NCBI GenBank assembly: GCA_973895155.1
Contig: OZ316896.1
Location: 14,074,001-14,138,000, forward strand
Length of the DNA stretch: 64,000 nucleotides
Direction of reading: 5' to 3'
Source of the DNA: Marsupella aquatica
Lineage: Eukaryota > Marchantiophyta
The position numbers were made by a program, and so were the translations under genes. How positions within the stretch are numbered: position 1 is the stretch's first letter; each line of letters begins with the position of its first letter. The notes under the pieces are model-generated. The model worked only from the letters and a program-made list of their open reading frames with translations, did not search any database and was not told the origin of the DNA. Below are positions 50,188-60,904 of this stretch, piece by piece.

Positions 50188-53100
50188 CTAACTCCATTGG
50201 TTCTGAGCTAATGGAGCATACCCGGCTGGTTCTTGAGCACCATCTACTAGGTGCAATTGCTTGGTTCTGGGGTCTACGAACACAATGTCTCGCATACTTC
50301 CAAATACATCTCCTGCCTTCAAAAATGCATAGGATACAAGCACAAAAGGCCTGCCGGTCATCCTCAGATGCTCAGTTCCCAGACTTTCCTTTTTCACACC
50401 ATAAGGCCATTTGCTGCGCAGCAATTCATATAGGATGCACCGAAGATCTTCACGGGAGTAGTTAATTTTTCCATAGCTTCTCCTTCCCTGCCACAGATGC
50501 AAAGGCGGCATTTTATTACTAAGAAACATTTTGGAAGAAAAGGCATTTTAGGTCCAAAGTCGACTTCCTACATCAATTTAGTGGAAAACTGAACTACCAT
50601 TTTTAGGTACAATACAGTCGAATGTCGTTTCCTTCTTTATGTTCCACAAATGCAGCAGAGGTATCTCCCTCATCCTTCCAGTTAAGAGCTGGTCTAGTGA
50701 TGGTACCACTGGCGTCTGCAATCAGCTTCATTAACGCAAGGCAAAAGATGAGAAATGACTTCTTCCCAATTGACTGACCTTGGGATAGGAAGGAAAGACC
50801 TCCACCTCCAAGCTATTACTGGAGAACGGGCGGAGAGTGATCACGTCAGGCATTGATTCCAGAAGAGTCTTCATACTTCCACAGCCATAGTAATCAGGGA
50901 TCAAGGCATGACCCATCTCCACCTCATAGAGTCTGACAAACTCCCTGAGGTCGATTCGGGCCTCCTTGTTGCAGTGCTTGTCTGCGATGGCTGCGACTTC
51001 ATACCTTAGGTGTCGTAAAACCCGAATCTTTCCTCCAATAGGAAATGTTGACTTACTGCTCTCAGTAGATTCACAGAAGTTGCATTCACTCTGCTTCACC
51101 ACTATTCCGTCTACCCTAAGTCCCTTAGTAGAACTGTAGGACACGACTTTTTTGAGCCCTCGTACTAATGGATGTGGTTGCTCAGAGGAGGTAGTACAAA
51201 ATAGTTCACTCCCACTCGAATCCAATTGATAGCAGTCTACACCAGTTGAGTCCTGCAGATCCATTCTGACAGTTTCAGACTCGGAATCAGGCTCGGCACC
51301 ACAGCAGCATCCTGTCCTCGTCAAAATGCCTCCTCCTGTCTGCGACTTTCGATAGCATGGGCAAGTCAACGACTTGTTGAATTTGTCAGATAGCTCATTA
51401 TCGCATTCATCACATATCGTCATCATGTCCTCCCATCCCAAAGAAAAATCTGCAGATTGACTTAGAACGGAGGGAAGAACTTGATGTGCATTGCCGATGA
51501 CAATGGTGGTCACGTTGCGCTTGCTCAGTTCTTTCAGCAAAGCAGCAAACCCTCTATCGCCTGTTACAACCAGGACCACGTCATGCTTGATTTCCTCCGA
51601 GTCTGCCAGGTAAGCTTTGTGATCAAACGCGAATAGACTGGCATCAAGTATAATCGCCTTGTCTGCTGATTCTTTGCCATCCGGGACAGGGCACAGCTCA
51701 ACGTCTTTGCTTAAGAAAGGCAACGCCTGATCCACAAATGAAAACCATCTGAGAAGTCAGAAACCGAAACGAAGAGGAGACTTTCATGAACCTAAGCCAT
51801 AAACTTTCATTGAAATAAGACTCATCCATCTTCACAAGAGAGGCTCGGGTAATCGAAGTTTATAGTAAAATCGCGGACTTCTCAGGAAGCATTCCATAGA
51901 GACCGAACATTATGCTGTATTTCGTTCCCATTTTTCATAACCCCAACCAATGCCAGCATCTTAGACTCGAAGTGGCTAACCGGGCAAGAAGTGAGTATTT
52001 CATCAGGCTATACAGGATGTGAAACCAGAAGCAAATGCGATAATGGGAGTTGATGTACTGAACATTTAGACGATTAAAGAAAGTAGCGAGGAAGCACATT
52101 TGCTTGTCGTCGTTCACTAGCTATACAACGTGATAATTGGAAGATGATAAAGTTGAGAGGAATTGTAATGCATAGTACAACAATCAGCGACACGCCCGGG
52201 AATGAGAAACTTGATGAATGGATATAGACTGCACGGGGAATAGGAAGGGTTATAGGACCAAGAACGTGCAATGTCTGCCTAGGTGGCATCCACACAAAAC
52301 AGACGTGGGCAGCAAGCATAGGGGACCAACCAGAGAGAACTCAGGATAGTCTTCCAGATTGCAGTCTAACAACTCCATGCAAACAATTTGGGCTCCATCA
52401 CAAGAAGGACCGTGCTCAGACATGATGTCGTGGACGCGTGCAGAGCGCACAGGTTTGGATAAGGAAGTAATAACTCTAATGATCCCCATTGTCATGAGTG
52501 CTTACATTTAAGGTATGAAACATGGTACACGCATGTTCAGAGAAAAGGGAGGAAAATATGCATGATTTTCAGCTTCACCCTATGAAATTCTCGGGGCATA
52601 ATCGAAATGATTGAGGAAGTACAATTTCCTTGTGGGAAATGAATTTGTAATTTTGATTTCTTTTTTGAAATTTGGTCTTTCTCAAGGGACTGGATTCATT
52701 CCATGCCTTCCATACACCCTGCGCCTTGGAGGGCTTATTTAGAAACAGCGAGGGGAATACAGTAGTAACACACCTGCCTCGCGAGATATTCCAACTTGCC
52801 ATAGGCCCGGAAGCACTGAATGTCGCCAAAATTATTTCCAATAGCGCGAACTTTGTCTATTACAGTTGGTATCTCACACCCACTCGGCACTGGACAATTC
52901 TCCAGGTCCCAGAAAACTCCAATTCGCCCAGTCTTGGACAATCCCGTCGAATTTTTGTAAGTTAAAGGAGAATCAAAAAACTTCAATCGCAGCCTACTCG
53001 TCCACATACTCAGAGCGCCTGCTATTTTTATCCACTGGGCTACCACACAGCAAATGAGGGCCATTCTGAAGATGGAGCTGATTGAGACCCTGAGGTCGTC

Positions 53101-53700
53101 CTTCAGCCTGAGGCACTCCGGAAACGGGATATCCAAAGGAGCACTCGGCAAAAACACAGACCCAGACGAATGCGACGGAGAGCTTAGAGAGATCGGCATA
53201 CTAGCAGCTCCTTCCTCCCCAGGAAAATTGGGTCGCATGAGGGACGATGATGCAGCTTGAGCAGTGTGTGATTGCGAGGCAGTTGTCTGTTTCTGGGATG
53301 GGCGCAGACTTTTATTCACTCCATTGCTACTGTTGCTCTTCCTCCCACTCCCTCCACCAGCGACGTTCTGGCGGCCCGAGTGCTCCACCGTGCCACCCAC
53401 CGAGTCAGAGGAGAAGGACCCCTGCGGACAGCTCGGTTGTGCAGCAGAACTGCACGACATCTGTTGGAGGCCGAGATGAAACCTCGAAAACGAATCCAGC
53501 CTCGCGGATCCAATTTGCATGACGCGAGAGTGGAAATACGAATTCGTCGAGTCTGATGAGGAGGCCCCGAAAAAATCCCCCCCTGCTCCTGAATTCCCAG
53601 TTGCTGCGGCCCTTCCATGATGATGTCCGTCAGCCTGCTGTGCCTGTACTGCGGTGATGTACGACCACGACAAGGCTTGCATGGTGCTAGTAGTAGGCAT
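50188..53700 (-). CDS. NYN-domain/OST-HTH protein (limkain-b1/MARF1-like)
   Basis: NYN domains are PIN-like RNases; with OST-HTH (LOTUS) domains they make limkain-b1/MARF1-type RNA-turnover proteins, a family expanded in plants. The minus strand gives exon 1 (52774-53700, 309 codons) and exon 2 (50779-51726, 316 codons), joined in phase 0. Exon 1 has a long Ser/Gly/Gln-rich N-terminus, then the NYN start near residue 258, GRIGVFWDLENCPVPSGCE, with the acidic residue of DLEN. Exon 2 continues the NYN fold (KESADKAIILDASLFAFDHK, VVLVVTGDRGFAALLKEL), a cysteine-rich spacer, and an OST-HTH region (RIDLREFVRLYEVEMGHALI, GCGSMKTLLESMPDVITL). The 3' end is less certain. A possible exon starts at 50715 (reading TPVVPSLDQLL). 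A stronger one is 50188-50487, reading NYSREDLRCILYELLRSKWP, TGRPFVLVSYAFLKAGDVFG and DIVFVDPRTKQLHLV; it looks like a second winged-helix domain and ends in TAG. Alternatively exon 2 reads on to a stop at 50731. Confidence 0.78.
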
Positions 53701-54600
53701 GGGCCAACCACCAATTGACCTTCTACTGCGTCCCTTCACTTCCTTGATCAGTCGCAACCCACCTCTGTCTCTGTTTCCTTGATTGAGAAATAAAATATGA
53801 GAATTCCTGAATGATAGATAAACTCTACACAAGATGAGCACTCTACTCACCGTTCGTTGTCTTTCTCTTTCTCACCTTGCCAGGCTCCGTCGTTCAATTC
53901 TGAATCCAAAAATCGTCCTTTGCACGATGTCTGGTCGACGAATTCTTCTCTTCCACGCCACAGTCCGCGAATTACTGAAATCCGGCTGCCCTTCTCGTTC
54001 GCGAAGGCTTGCAACTCCTACTACTGTAGCTGCACACCATCGTCGATGAAACCCAATTCTCTCCCCACCAAGCCAATTTGTTGGCGGAAACACATTGATG
54101 ATCCCATCTCATGCAATTCCGCAGCACAAGAAGAACAGAGCGAGTGCGATTCCTCAATTCCTTCCGCGATTTCCGATACTCCCCGTCCCGCTTCCTGCCT
54201 TCTACAGTTCCTCTCCCCTGATGAACGGACTTGGCTAGCTCACGCGAGCATCAGTTGATAAATCGCGTAGCACAGTAGACAAGTTTACCGATCGGTCTCT
54301 CTTCTCTGGACAATTCGGACATCGTCGAGTGGACCTCAGCCAGGTGCCACCTCCCAAAACTTGCCGCCTGCCCAATTGCTGTCCCTTCTACGTAGTAACT
54401 TTGCATTCCAACCGATTAGTGCGCGACGCGATCGATCAAGCAAAGCAATCGATCAAGCAATCGAAGTCCGATCGATACTTTCCTTCTTCCCCCTCGAAGA
54501 ATCGAATCCTTCCTAAACGTGCTGTCTGTGTCGGACTCGATCTCTGCTAATTCGATTGTTATCATCCACTAACACAGCATTATGGCCCTTTAATAAGATC
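53701..54600 (-). promoter_or_regulatory. NYN gene leader and promoter region
   Basis: The frame stays open upstream of the chosen ATG to 53850, but the extra residues are unlike the rest and may span a leader intron. The region is C/T-rich on the plus strand. A repeated CGATCAAGCAA phrase occurs near 54432. No other gene. Confidence 0.35.
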
Positions 54601-55079
54601 GTAAGCGCGCTTAGTCCCCCGTGGATTACCGAACGTTTTTCCCGCTTGTGAATTCTTGAGCTGCACCAGTATTGTAAACACTGATGAATCAGATATTTCA
54701 TAATAAATAAATATAACGATTCCTGGAACATTCTCTGGAATTTACCAGGAATTGGTTTGGAATTGTATGTCTGTTATTTGTGTTTTTAAGACCGCGACCA
54801 GGACTTTTATTCAAAGCCTGGATTGGCCTAAACCAGCAAGTGACCCCGCCAATTGATGGGACTATACAGGCTAAGGGCGTCTAGCTGAAAGTTACGGATT
54901 TATGGTCCATCATGTAACCTGGTTTGAGACCCAATTCAGGAAATTTTAAGAATGGGGGGAGGTAGCATTGACTTGCCCCATAAGGCAGGGGTTACAGTCT
55001 CACTCTTGTAGCATATATCCCTATTCATTCATTCTCGGTCAACCACCACCTCAAATGCAACAACCATCACCACGTCAAG
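54601..55079. other. Non-coding gap
   Basis: No gene or repeat recognised. Confidence 0.3.
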
Positions 55080-55261
55080 CACAAAGCCGACATGCCTTCA
55101 ATATATAGCCACTTTCCACATTTTGGATTTGTGCCTAAAGTTATGAGAAAGTTGTCAAGGTCATTGGGAGACTAAAAACTCTTTGAGGCAGCTTGCTTAT
55201 GGTATAGGTGGAGATGTTACAACTGACTATTGCAGGATTGGAGAGAACACAACACTAGGGC

Positions 55262-55553
55262 ACCTCTAAGCTGACAATTTGATGGACCTTAACTCCCAGC
55301 TACAGGTTATGGACACAAAACTTATAGACTATGAAATTCATTGTGCATAACCTTTTGCCATAAGGATTGGTCTTACACCATTACCATCAGTTATTGTAGA
55401 GGCTCGCCATTACCATCAGTCACTGTAGAGGCTGGTGACAGAAAAAACAAAAAAGCTTTTACGTACATGACCTTGTGAAAAAGTTATGACCATTCTTTTA
55501 TGGTTTAGGGTTTAGGGTCATCCATATTTTTCAAAAGTTGAGACACCCTATTA
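55262..55553. mobile_element. MITE-like repeat family B, copy 2, in the Harbinger pseudogene
   Basis: This is the inverted partner of 30603-30865. It shares TATGAAATTCAT, GGATTGGTCTTA, GTAGAGGCTGGTGACA, AGTTATGACCAT/GGTATGACCAT and GAGACACCC. The phrase CCATTACCATCAGT...GTAGAGGCT is doubled in this copy. It separates two colinear parts of the transposase, so it inserted into it. A TTTAGGGTTTAGGG motif (two telomere-type units) lies inside at about 55505. Confidence 0.6.
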
Positions 55554-55587
55554 GAGTCATTGTACCAATAATCAGAGAATTATTTGA

Positions 55588-55776
55588 GCAACAGTACATG
55601 AGGAAGCCAAATAGTGCCAATTTTCATACTCAGCTGGCAGTTACATTTTAGCAACAGTATATGAGGAAGCCAAATAGTGCCAATTTTCATACTCAGCTGG
55701 CAGTTACATTTTAGCAACAGTATATGAGGAAGCCAAATAGTGCCAATTTTCATACTCAGCTGGCAATTAGCAAAGA
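55588..55776 (+). repeat. 63-bp unit, three tandem copies
   Basis: Units start GCAACAGTATATGAGGAAGC at 55588 (as GTACATG), 55651 and 55714. Copies are nearly identical. Sixty-three is a multiple of three, so each copy keeps the transposase frame, but each junction carries a TAG stop. Confidence 0.9.
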
Positions 55777-55939
55777 CTGAGGCTTCCTATGTATGTTTGG
55801 GTGTTGGATTGCATGCACTAGCCCCGGAAGAATTGCCTTGTTGCTTGGCATGGGCAGTACACAGACACCAATAAAGTTAAGTCCATTATCCTTGAGGCAA
55901 TTGCAGAATCAGGAATTGTGGAAATTGGACTGGCGGGGC

Positions 55940-55960
55940 GGGGGGGGGGGGGGGGGGGGG
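55940..55960 (+). repeat. 21-base G homopolymer
   Basis: A run of 21 G residues, preceded by CGGGGC. It can form G-quadruplex structures and is a likely place for length errors in sequencing or assembly. Confidence 0.95.
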
Positions 55961-55965
55961 TAACA

Positions 55966-56319
55966 ATAACCCGAATGTGCTGGACAGATCTCCTCTCCAA
56001 TGAACTTGGCCACCTTGTTAGCTTTTGCAAATTGTGGCTTCATCTTCTTGTAGTGCTCTCTCGCCATTTCCAAGAATCTCTCACTCAGCCCTTTGCCCAG
56101 CCCCAACTCACGGGTCTTGAGGCACATGCAGGATGCTCTAGCAAACTTCAGCTCAGTTGGATATTTTTTCCCATGGATTGCTGCCATTGCAATCACTGTC
56201 CTCAAGTTCTTGTACAAGCTACAGTCTTCACACACACATGGCCCATGAGGTTTTGCAGGACTTTGCTCCTTCCCGCCGGGCTTCCTGCAAATTGGCTCAC
56301 TTGATGTTTGAATTAGCAA
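55966..56319 (-). other. Open frame of unknown family next to the Harbinger pseudogene
   Basis: The minus-strand frame has protein-like composition: CVCEDCSLYKNLRTVIAMAA, HGKKYPTELKFARASCMCL, KTRELGLGKGLSERFLEMAR and ANKVAKFIGEEICPAHSGYC. Cysteine pairs (CVCEDC, CMC) and amphipathic charged segments suggest a real former protein. The frame then runs into a proline stretch made by the G tract, so its end is artificial. I do not recognise the family. It may be another part of a transposon or a captured gene fragment. Confidence 0.35.
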
Positions 56320-58010
56320 AATGCTTGGCGTGATGTCAGGTTTTGGCTCGATGCTGCTGCATGCTAGCCTTCAGCATTGACAATCAATTTTCAGGTTAGC
56401 GGGGGGACACTACGCCGTGACTGCCTCTCTGCCAAAAACTGGAGGTTGCGAGGTTGAATTTATTGCGGTCTTGATTGCAGTCGCCACAATTCTCAGATGG
56501 AGGCAGCCCTAGGGAAGAGCGTCTGGAAAAGATTAGGCAAAGCACTAAAAGTAGCAATTGCATCTCCAATATTGAGCACGGGTACTCTCACTCTCCCCAC
56601 AGCTCACCTACTTCCTGCAGTGTCAAACTGCCTAACTACTCACTTATGCTCTACAACACTTCCTCAGCTCAACATCCCATATAATCAACACTAGTTTGCA
56701 ACACACTTTATTTTCCATCAAATGAAATGGTAAAAAAGAAGGTGAGTTGCCAATTGATGAGGCATTTCCATATTGTTGAGGCCACATTTTCTATTAGCAG
56801 AAACTCACCAATTTCTGAGTTTTTCTTAGTTTTAACCCAAGAGAAAATGGGGAAAAAAGGCCATCAGGTTGCCAGAAGCTGGTCCAATGTCCGCTCCTAT
56901 TTGCCAACATTCCTTGAGGGTATACTCTGTGGCAGGGTATTGCTTCCCGGGAAAGGTAAGGTATCACCCAACCTCAATTTTCACTATACTTGTACAATAC
57001 TCCAGCCTAGCTGGCATTGGCTCTTCCTATATCTGCCTCAGTACCCAGCCGCCAATTAGTATAGATTTTTCTTTCATGATTGTATACCTACACCTCCCTT
57101 GCATAAAGGGAGGTATTAAACCAGGTGTTGTTTTACAAAAAGATTAAAAACAATTAGTGTGTAAAGGGGAGGTACAAGGCTGCCCATTTTCAGGTTATAG
57201 GGCTACCATAAATGTTTGTTATGGCCAATAGGGGGCTGTTGGCAAAGCTGTTAATTCAGTTTTGAGTCTCCTGGTGACCCAGGGCATCTTGAATCAGACC
57301 TATGGATACAGACTGTTGTTGGATGCTGTTATGAGTCTTAATGTACTATACTTTTACAAGTATCTCTTCCTATACGAGGGTACCATTAATTACTACCCTG
57401 GTATAGGATGCCCAAAACCTTATTAAGGGGCTTTGGGAGGCATATGGGCAAAGGTTGCCATAAGTTCAACAGTTCCATTGGTCTTGGTGTGATTCTTAAT
57501 CTCAATCACTGACTTTGATCAAGCCCACTACGGCCACAAATTTTGTGGCATTGCTCGTGAATCTAGTCACTTAACTCGAGGAAAGTTTTCTTTAGTTCGA
57601 TGGTGGGTTGCTAATTATTTTGTCTGCGATTACTTGTGCTAGCTGAAAGCTCAAGCTTCCCAATTTTATTAAGTGTAACTGGTTGTCTCGTTCTTTCCAA
57701 AAGGATTTTCTGGTCAATGAATCTCGGACAAGAGTACCATGACTCACAGTACTTGAATCTACATATAGTTTTCATGCCAAATGTTGGAGTGGATTTAGGA
57801 GTCGTCGGGAACTCCTTTATTTACGTATTATCTATGTGCACTCTGTGTTATTAAGCTGTCGTCTATTTTCCAATGCAAAGCATTTCCGTTGTGTTTTGAA
57901 CGTTGATGAGCGATTTAAGGGCGCTAGGTTAGACAAACGGACAGTACAAACTAACTTTGCAGATAGCTCTAACATTCTCTCAAACATGTCCACGCATCAT
58001 TACGTGGAGG
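56320..58010. other. Non-coding gap
   Basis: At 56395-56465 a stretch reading AGGTTGCGAGGTTGAATTTA faintly resembles a tRNA-derived SINE head. Open frames at 56475-57147 and 57636-57854 have no domains. Nothing else recognised. Confidence 0.3.
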
Positions 58011-58014
58011 ATCC

Positions 58015-58405
58015 ATTCCCCCCCCCCCTCCCTTACTATCTCTGCTTCTCTATTCCCACCCTTGCCCCCTTCCGCCCCCCCCCCTCTTCGCCCTGCCTCT
58101 CCCCTCACTCCCTTGCCTCACCTCCTGGCCCGCCCTTCATGCCCTTGCGGCCAGGCGTGCAAGGAGGTACAGTCCTCGCGCACTGTGGCGAGGACACACT
58201 CCTCCTTGGCCACGATGCACATGGACCAAGGCACCAGGCTCTTTGTGGCGAGGCACGTATCGCAGGCAGGCCCACTCAGGTCAACGGCAAGCCGGGCATG
58301 AATTGTGGCCGATTGAGGGTCAGGAAAAAACATCCCTTACGACAAATGGCTGTGGTTGAATCCTGCCCAATTCTGCTTTTGTAATCAGACGAAGCCCTGA
58401 TATGG
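58015..58405 (+). repeat. Dispersed repeat family C, copy 2
   Basis: Partner of 23560-24050 in the same orientation, with two poly-C runs (near 58018 and 58075). Both copies end with GATTGAGGGTCAG / AATTGAAGGTCAG, then GTTGAATCCTGCCCAATT / GTTCAATCCCGCCCAATT. Open frames here are C-rich low complexity. Confidence 0.55.
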
Positions 58406-58594
58406 GCAAGATCACTTATTACAGTGTTTGATTCAACACTTGTTGTGATGCTAGGAGCATGGAAAGAGACACCACACTTGAAAATGGCATACTTCACAAA
58501 GGTAAAACATCTGTTCTCATTTGATTCATAATATTTGTCCTGATTGCTCATTGGAAATGTAGCAAATGATCTCCTAAAAATCTCAAACTTGAGA

Positions 58595-58710
58595 GCAAGA
58601 GGCATGTCTGTGTGGTAGCTCACTTGAGTGGAGATTAATAGACTCAAATGTCGTGACTAACTGTTCACTTTCTGTGGGTTTTCACAGATTTTTCTTTAAA
58701 ACATTTTTTT
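58595..58710 (+). mobile_element. SINE-like repeat, family 2, copy 3
   Basis: It keeps AGAGGCATG, GTGGTAGCTCACTTGAGTGG, GATTAATAGACTC (decayed B-box region), CTTTCTGTGGGTTTTCACAG and a T/A-rich tail. It is more diverged than the other two copies. Confidence 0.5.
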
Positions 58711-59639
58711 TTCAAACTTTGTCAAATAGAATGGACACTGGAGAAGAAGAATTAGAGCCTAGACAAAGATCCAAAAGTTATGAATCCAAATAATGGACAA
58801 GCCTACCCAAAACCAGTACTTTACAGTTGACCATGGCGCCTGAAAAAGTTACTTGGGGCGTTCTTCATGCAAGTGAAGGGTTGATTGCACAAGCAGCCAG
58901 TCCCAGCTGGTTTTCTTTTCTTTTGTTGTGTAAACTGGCTGGTAAACTTTACACAGTCCATGGAGATGGGTAGAGACAACATTTGGTCCATCCCAGCTTG
59001 GGTGTCTTCACAAGCTCTACCTTAATTATGTGAGAGAGAATCAAATTTTTCAATAGGGCATCTAAAAATATAAAATTCCCATGAGTGCCCGCATGAGTGG
59101 CCTGGACTGCCATCCCCTGAAATTAAGGCCCAAAAGTAGGGCCGTGTCCACAAAATTGGGCGCAAGCAAATTAGGGGTACTTATAATTGAGTGGTGTCGC
59201 AGTTACTAGCTCGAGCTTCACCACCAAAGACAGCAGCGACGGGTCATTCAAGCAGGTGACAGCAACACCACCAAAGACAACAACTATGTAGTTGTTCAAG
59301 CAACATCAACTATGTAGTTGTTCAAGCAACATCAACTTGTTCACACCCTTTGTAAAGTAACGAGCCAGTTCAAAAAGTGTCATGGGGCTTGATCGATCAG
59401 CGTCCTCTCACACTTTACATACATAACTGTAGGCTGGTTAAGTTGGGTTAGGTGGCAGTGTGGATTGCAAGTCCCGGATCGGAATGCACGGTTAAAACAA
59501 TCGCCAACCGATCAGAGTGGGCCGCATGTGGCTCGGTCTCATTCCCAGTCAGTCAAAATGGCCGCAATGTTTAATTCTGAGCTGCCCTAATAATGATTTA
59601 TTTATTAAGTTTAGCAGATAGTCCCTACCGTTGTTGTTT
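58711..59639. other. Non-coding gap
   Basis: The phrase CAACTATGTAGTTGTTCAAG, followed by CAACAT, is repeated in tandem near 59281 and 59307; CTATGTAGTTG is itself nearly palindromic. No gene is seen. Confidence 0.35.
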
Positions 59640-59860
59640 TTTAGTGGTGAAAATTAGCCAAATTCCACCTCTCCAACAATCTTTTGCCACTTTTGGCAAA
59701 AATAAGCTATTATTTTCTCATTAGCCAGTGTTCCGCCTAGTTTCAGGCCCCATTAGCCAGAATCTAACTGTCAGCCTTAAATCTAGGGAGATCTGACGAT
59801 CAGAAAAATAATTGAATAAGGAATGTTTTGAGCATCTTCTCCTTCACAGCCCTGGCCAAA
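59640..59860 (+). repeat. Dispersed repeat family A, linked block, copy 2
   Basis: Aligns on the opposite strand with 43120-43350. Confidence 0.6.
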
Positions 59861-60159
59861 AAGTAAAATCCTTTAAAAAATAAGCTGGTCCCTACTATAC
59901 TGTAGCCTACAGAACAAGGTCATCCATTCCCGAACCATGGACTCGCCCCAAAATTTCACAATGTTGGATCTCATGTGACTGAACAGAGCTGATTTGAGTC
60001 CTTCGCTGAGCTCCGCAGCAAGAACGAAGATCGGAGCTCCCACAAGCAATAATGGTTTTCCAAGGGTGCACAAACATGATTGTTGTGAACAAGCCAGGGA
60101 TCATCACGTTTGACAGACTTCTGTGAATGAGCTGACTACTGTACATCACAGGACGTAGA

Positions 60160-60904
60160 CTCGTAGAGCTTCTTCATTCCTTTTCTCTTTGCAAATTGAA
60201 ATGCGAACGACGCAGATGTCAATTCAACGACTTGGATGGGTCATGAATTATTCTCATTTGACGGCGCCCAGCGTTGATGAGCATACTAGATCCCAAGAAA
60301 CAGACCTGTTTTTTCCTCTTCACTTGAAAAGAGGACTACTGAGCAGGAAGGCGCCCAACTGTTGAGCCCGAAGTGTTTTCCCTTTCCTTTTTCAAGTGAG
60401 GTGAGAAGTACGCAGATCTTCAAGTCAATACCTGGATAAGTCATTTGACGGAGACGCAGTAATGAGCTGACTGCCTCACAAGGTGCAGAGTTTTGGGTTC
60501 TTTCCTCTCTCTTCCCTCTATCGTTTTCGATTGAAATGAGAAGCACGCTGATCTCAATACAACGACGTGGACAACTCTCGTCAGCTTACTTAGCCTGGTA
60601 CCGGAGAGTGAACACGAACCAAACGTTTGCTTCGCCTCCAACTTGATATGCACTCACTACCTGAGAAGGAGATTTCGCAAAATCGCATCGGTACAAAACC
60701 GCAAGGAATTGTTCTTCGCGGTAGTGCTCTATTCTTGTAGCGAAATCCAAATTTTAGCATGTGGCGTGTTGCTGAGGAGTTTGGAGCTAGTCCGATACAA
60801 TCGAAGCGGACGACTCGAGTTTGATTTCATCACAGGAGATCCCAGGACGAGTGTCTTTACATCGAGAAGAGCCAGAGAAAGAGTGGATAAGGTGGGGGCC
60901 GAGG
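60160..60904 (+). promoter_or_regulatory. Upstream region of the SDR gene with three related modules
   Basis: Three loosely similar modules lie at about 60178-60256, 60377-60450 and 60517-60585. Each has a CT-rich lead, then an AAATGMGAA or GAGGTGAGAA block, then RCGCAGATCT/ACGCTGATCTCAA and a CAACGACKTGGAT or CAATACCTGGAT block. They may be duplicated promoter elements or an old minisatellite. The spacing is irregular. Confidence 0.35.

Larger units (their letters stand above)
55080..55915 (+). pseudogene. Broken PIF/Harbinger-type transposase
   Basis: Pieces of a PIF/Harbinger (DDE_Tnp_4-type) transposase follow in order. At 55180-55266: SLRQLAYGIGGDVTTDYCRI and GENTTLGHL, equivalent to the LR-LAYG...D-DEY-RIGEST block. 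After an inserted repeat (55262-55553): VIVPIIRELFEQQYMRKPNS. Then a 63-bp unit repeated three times, each encoding QQYMRKPNSANFHTQL. Then LDCMH, a stop, and PRKNCLVAWHGQYTDTNKVK and SIILEAIAESGIVEI, corresponding to the first catalytic-Asp region (usually G-IDCMHW-WKNCP). Stops and the insertion make it non-functional. It ends near the G tract at 55940. The rest of the nuclease domain is not seen. Confidence 0.75.

Noticed and set aside
52250-52495. Extra exon of the NYN gene inside its first intron
   Set aside because: Exon 1 and exon 2 already join in phase 0 within the NYN fold; the frame here does not resemble the domain.
55500-55520. Interstitial telomere array
   Set aside because: Only two TTTAGGG units are present, which is expected by chance.
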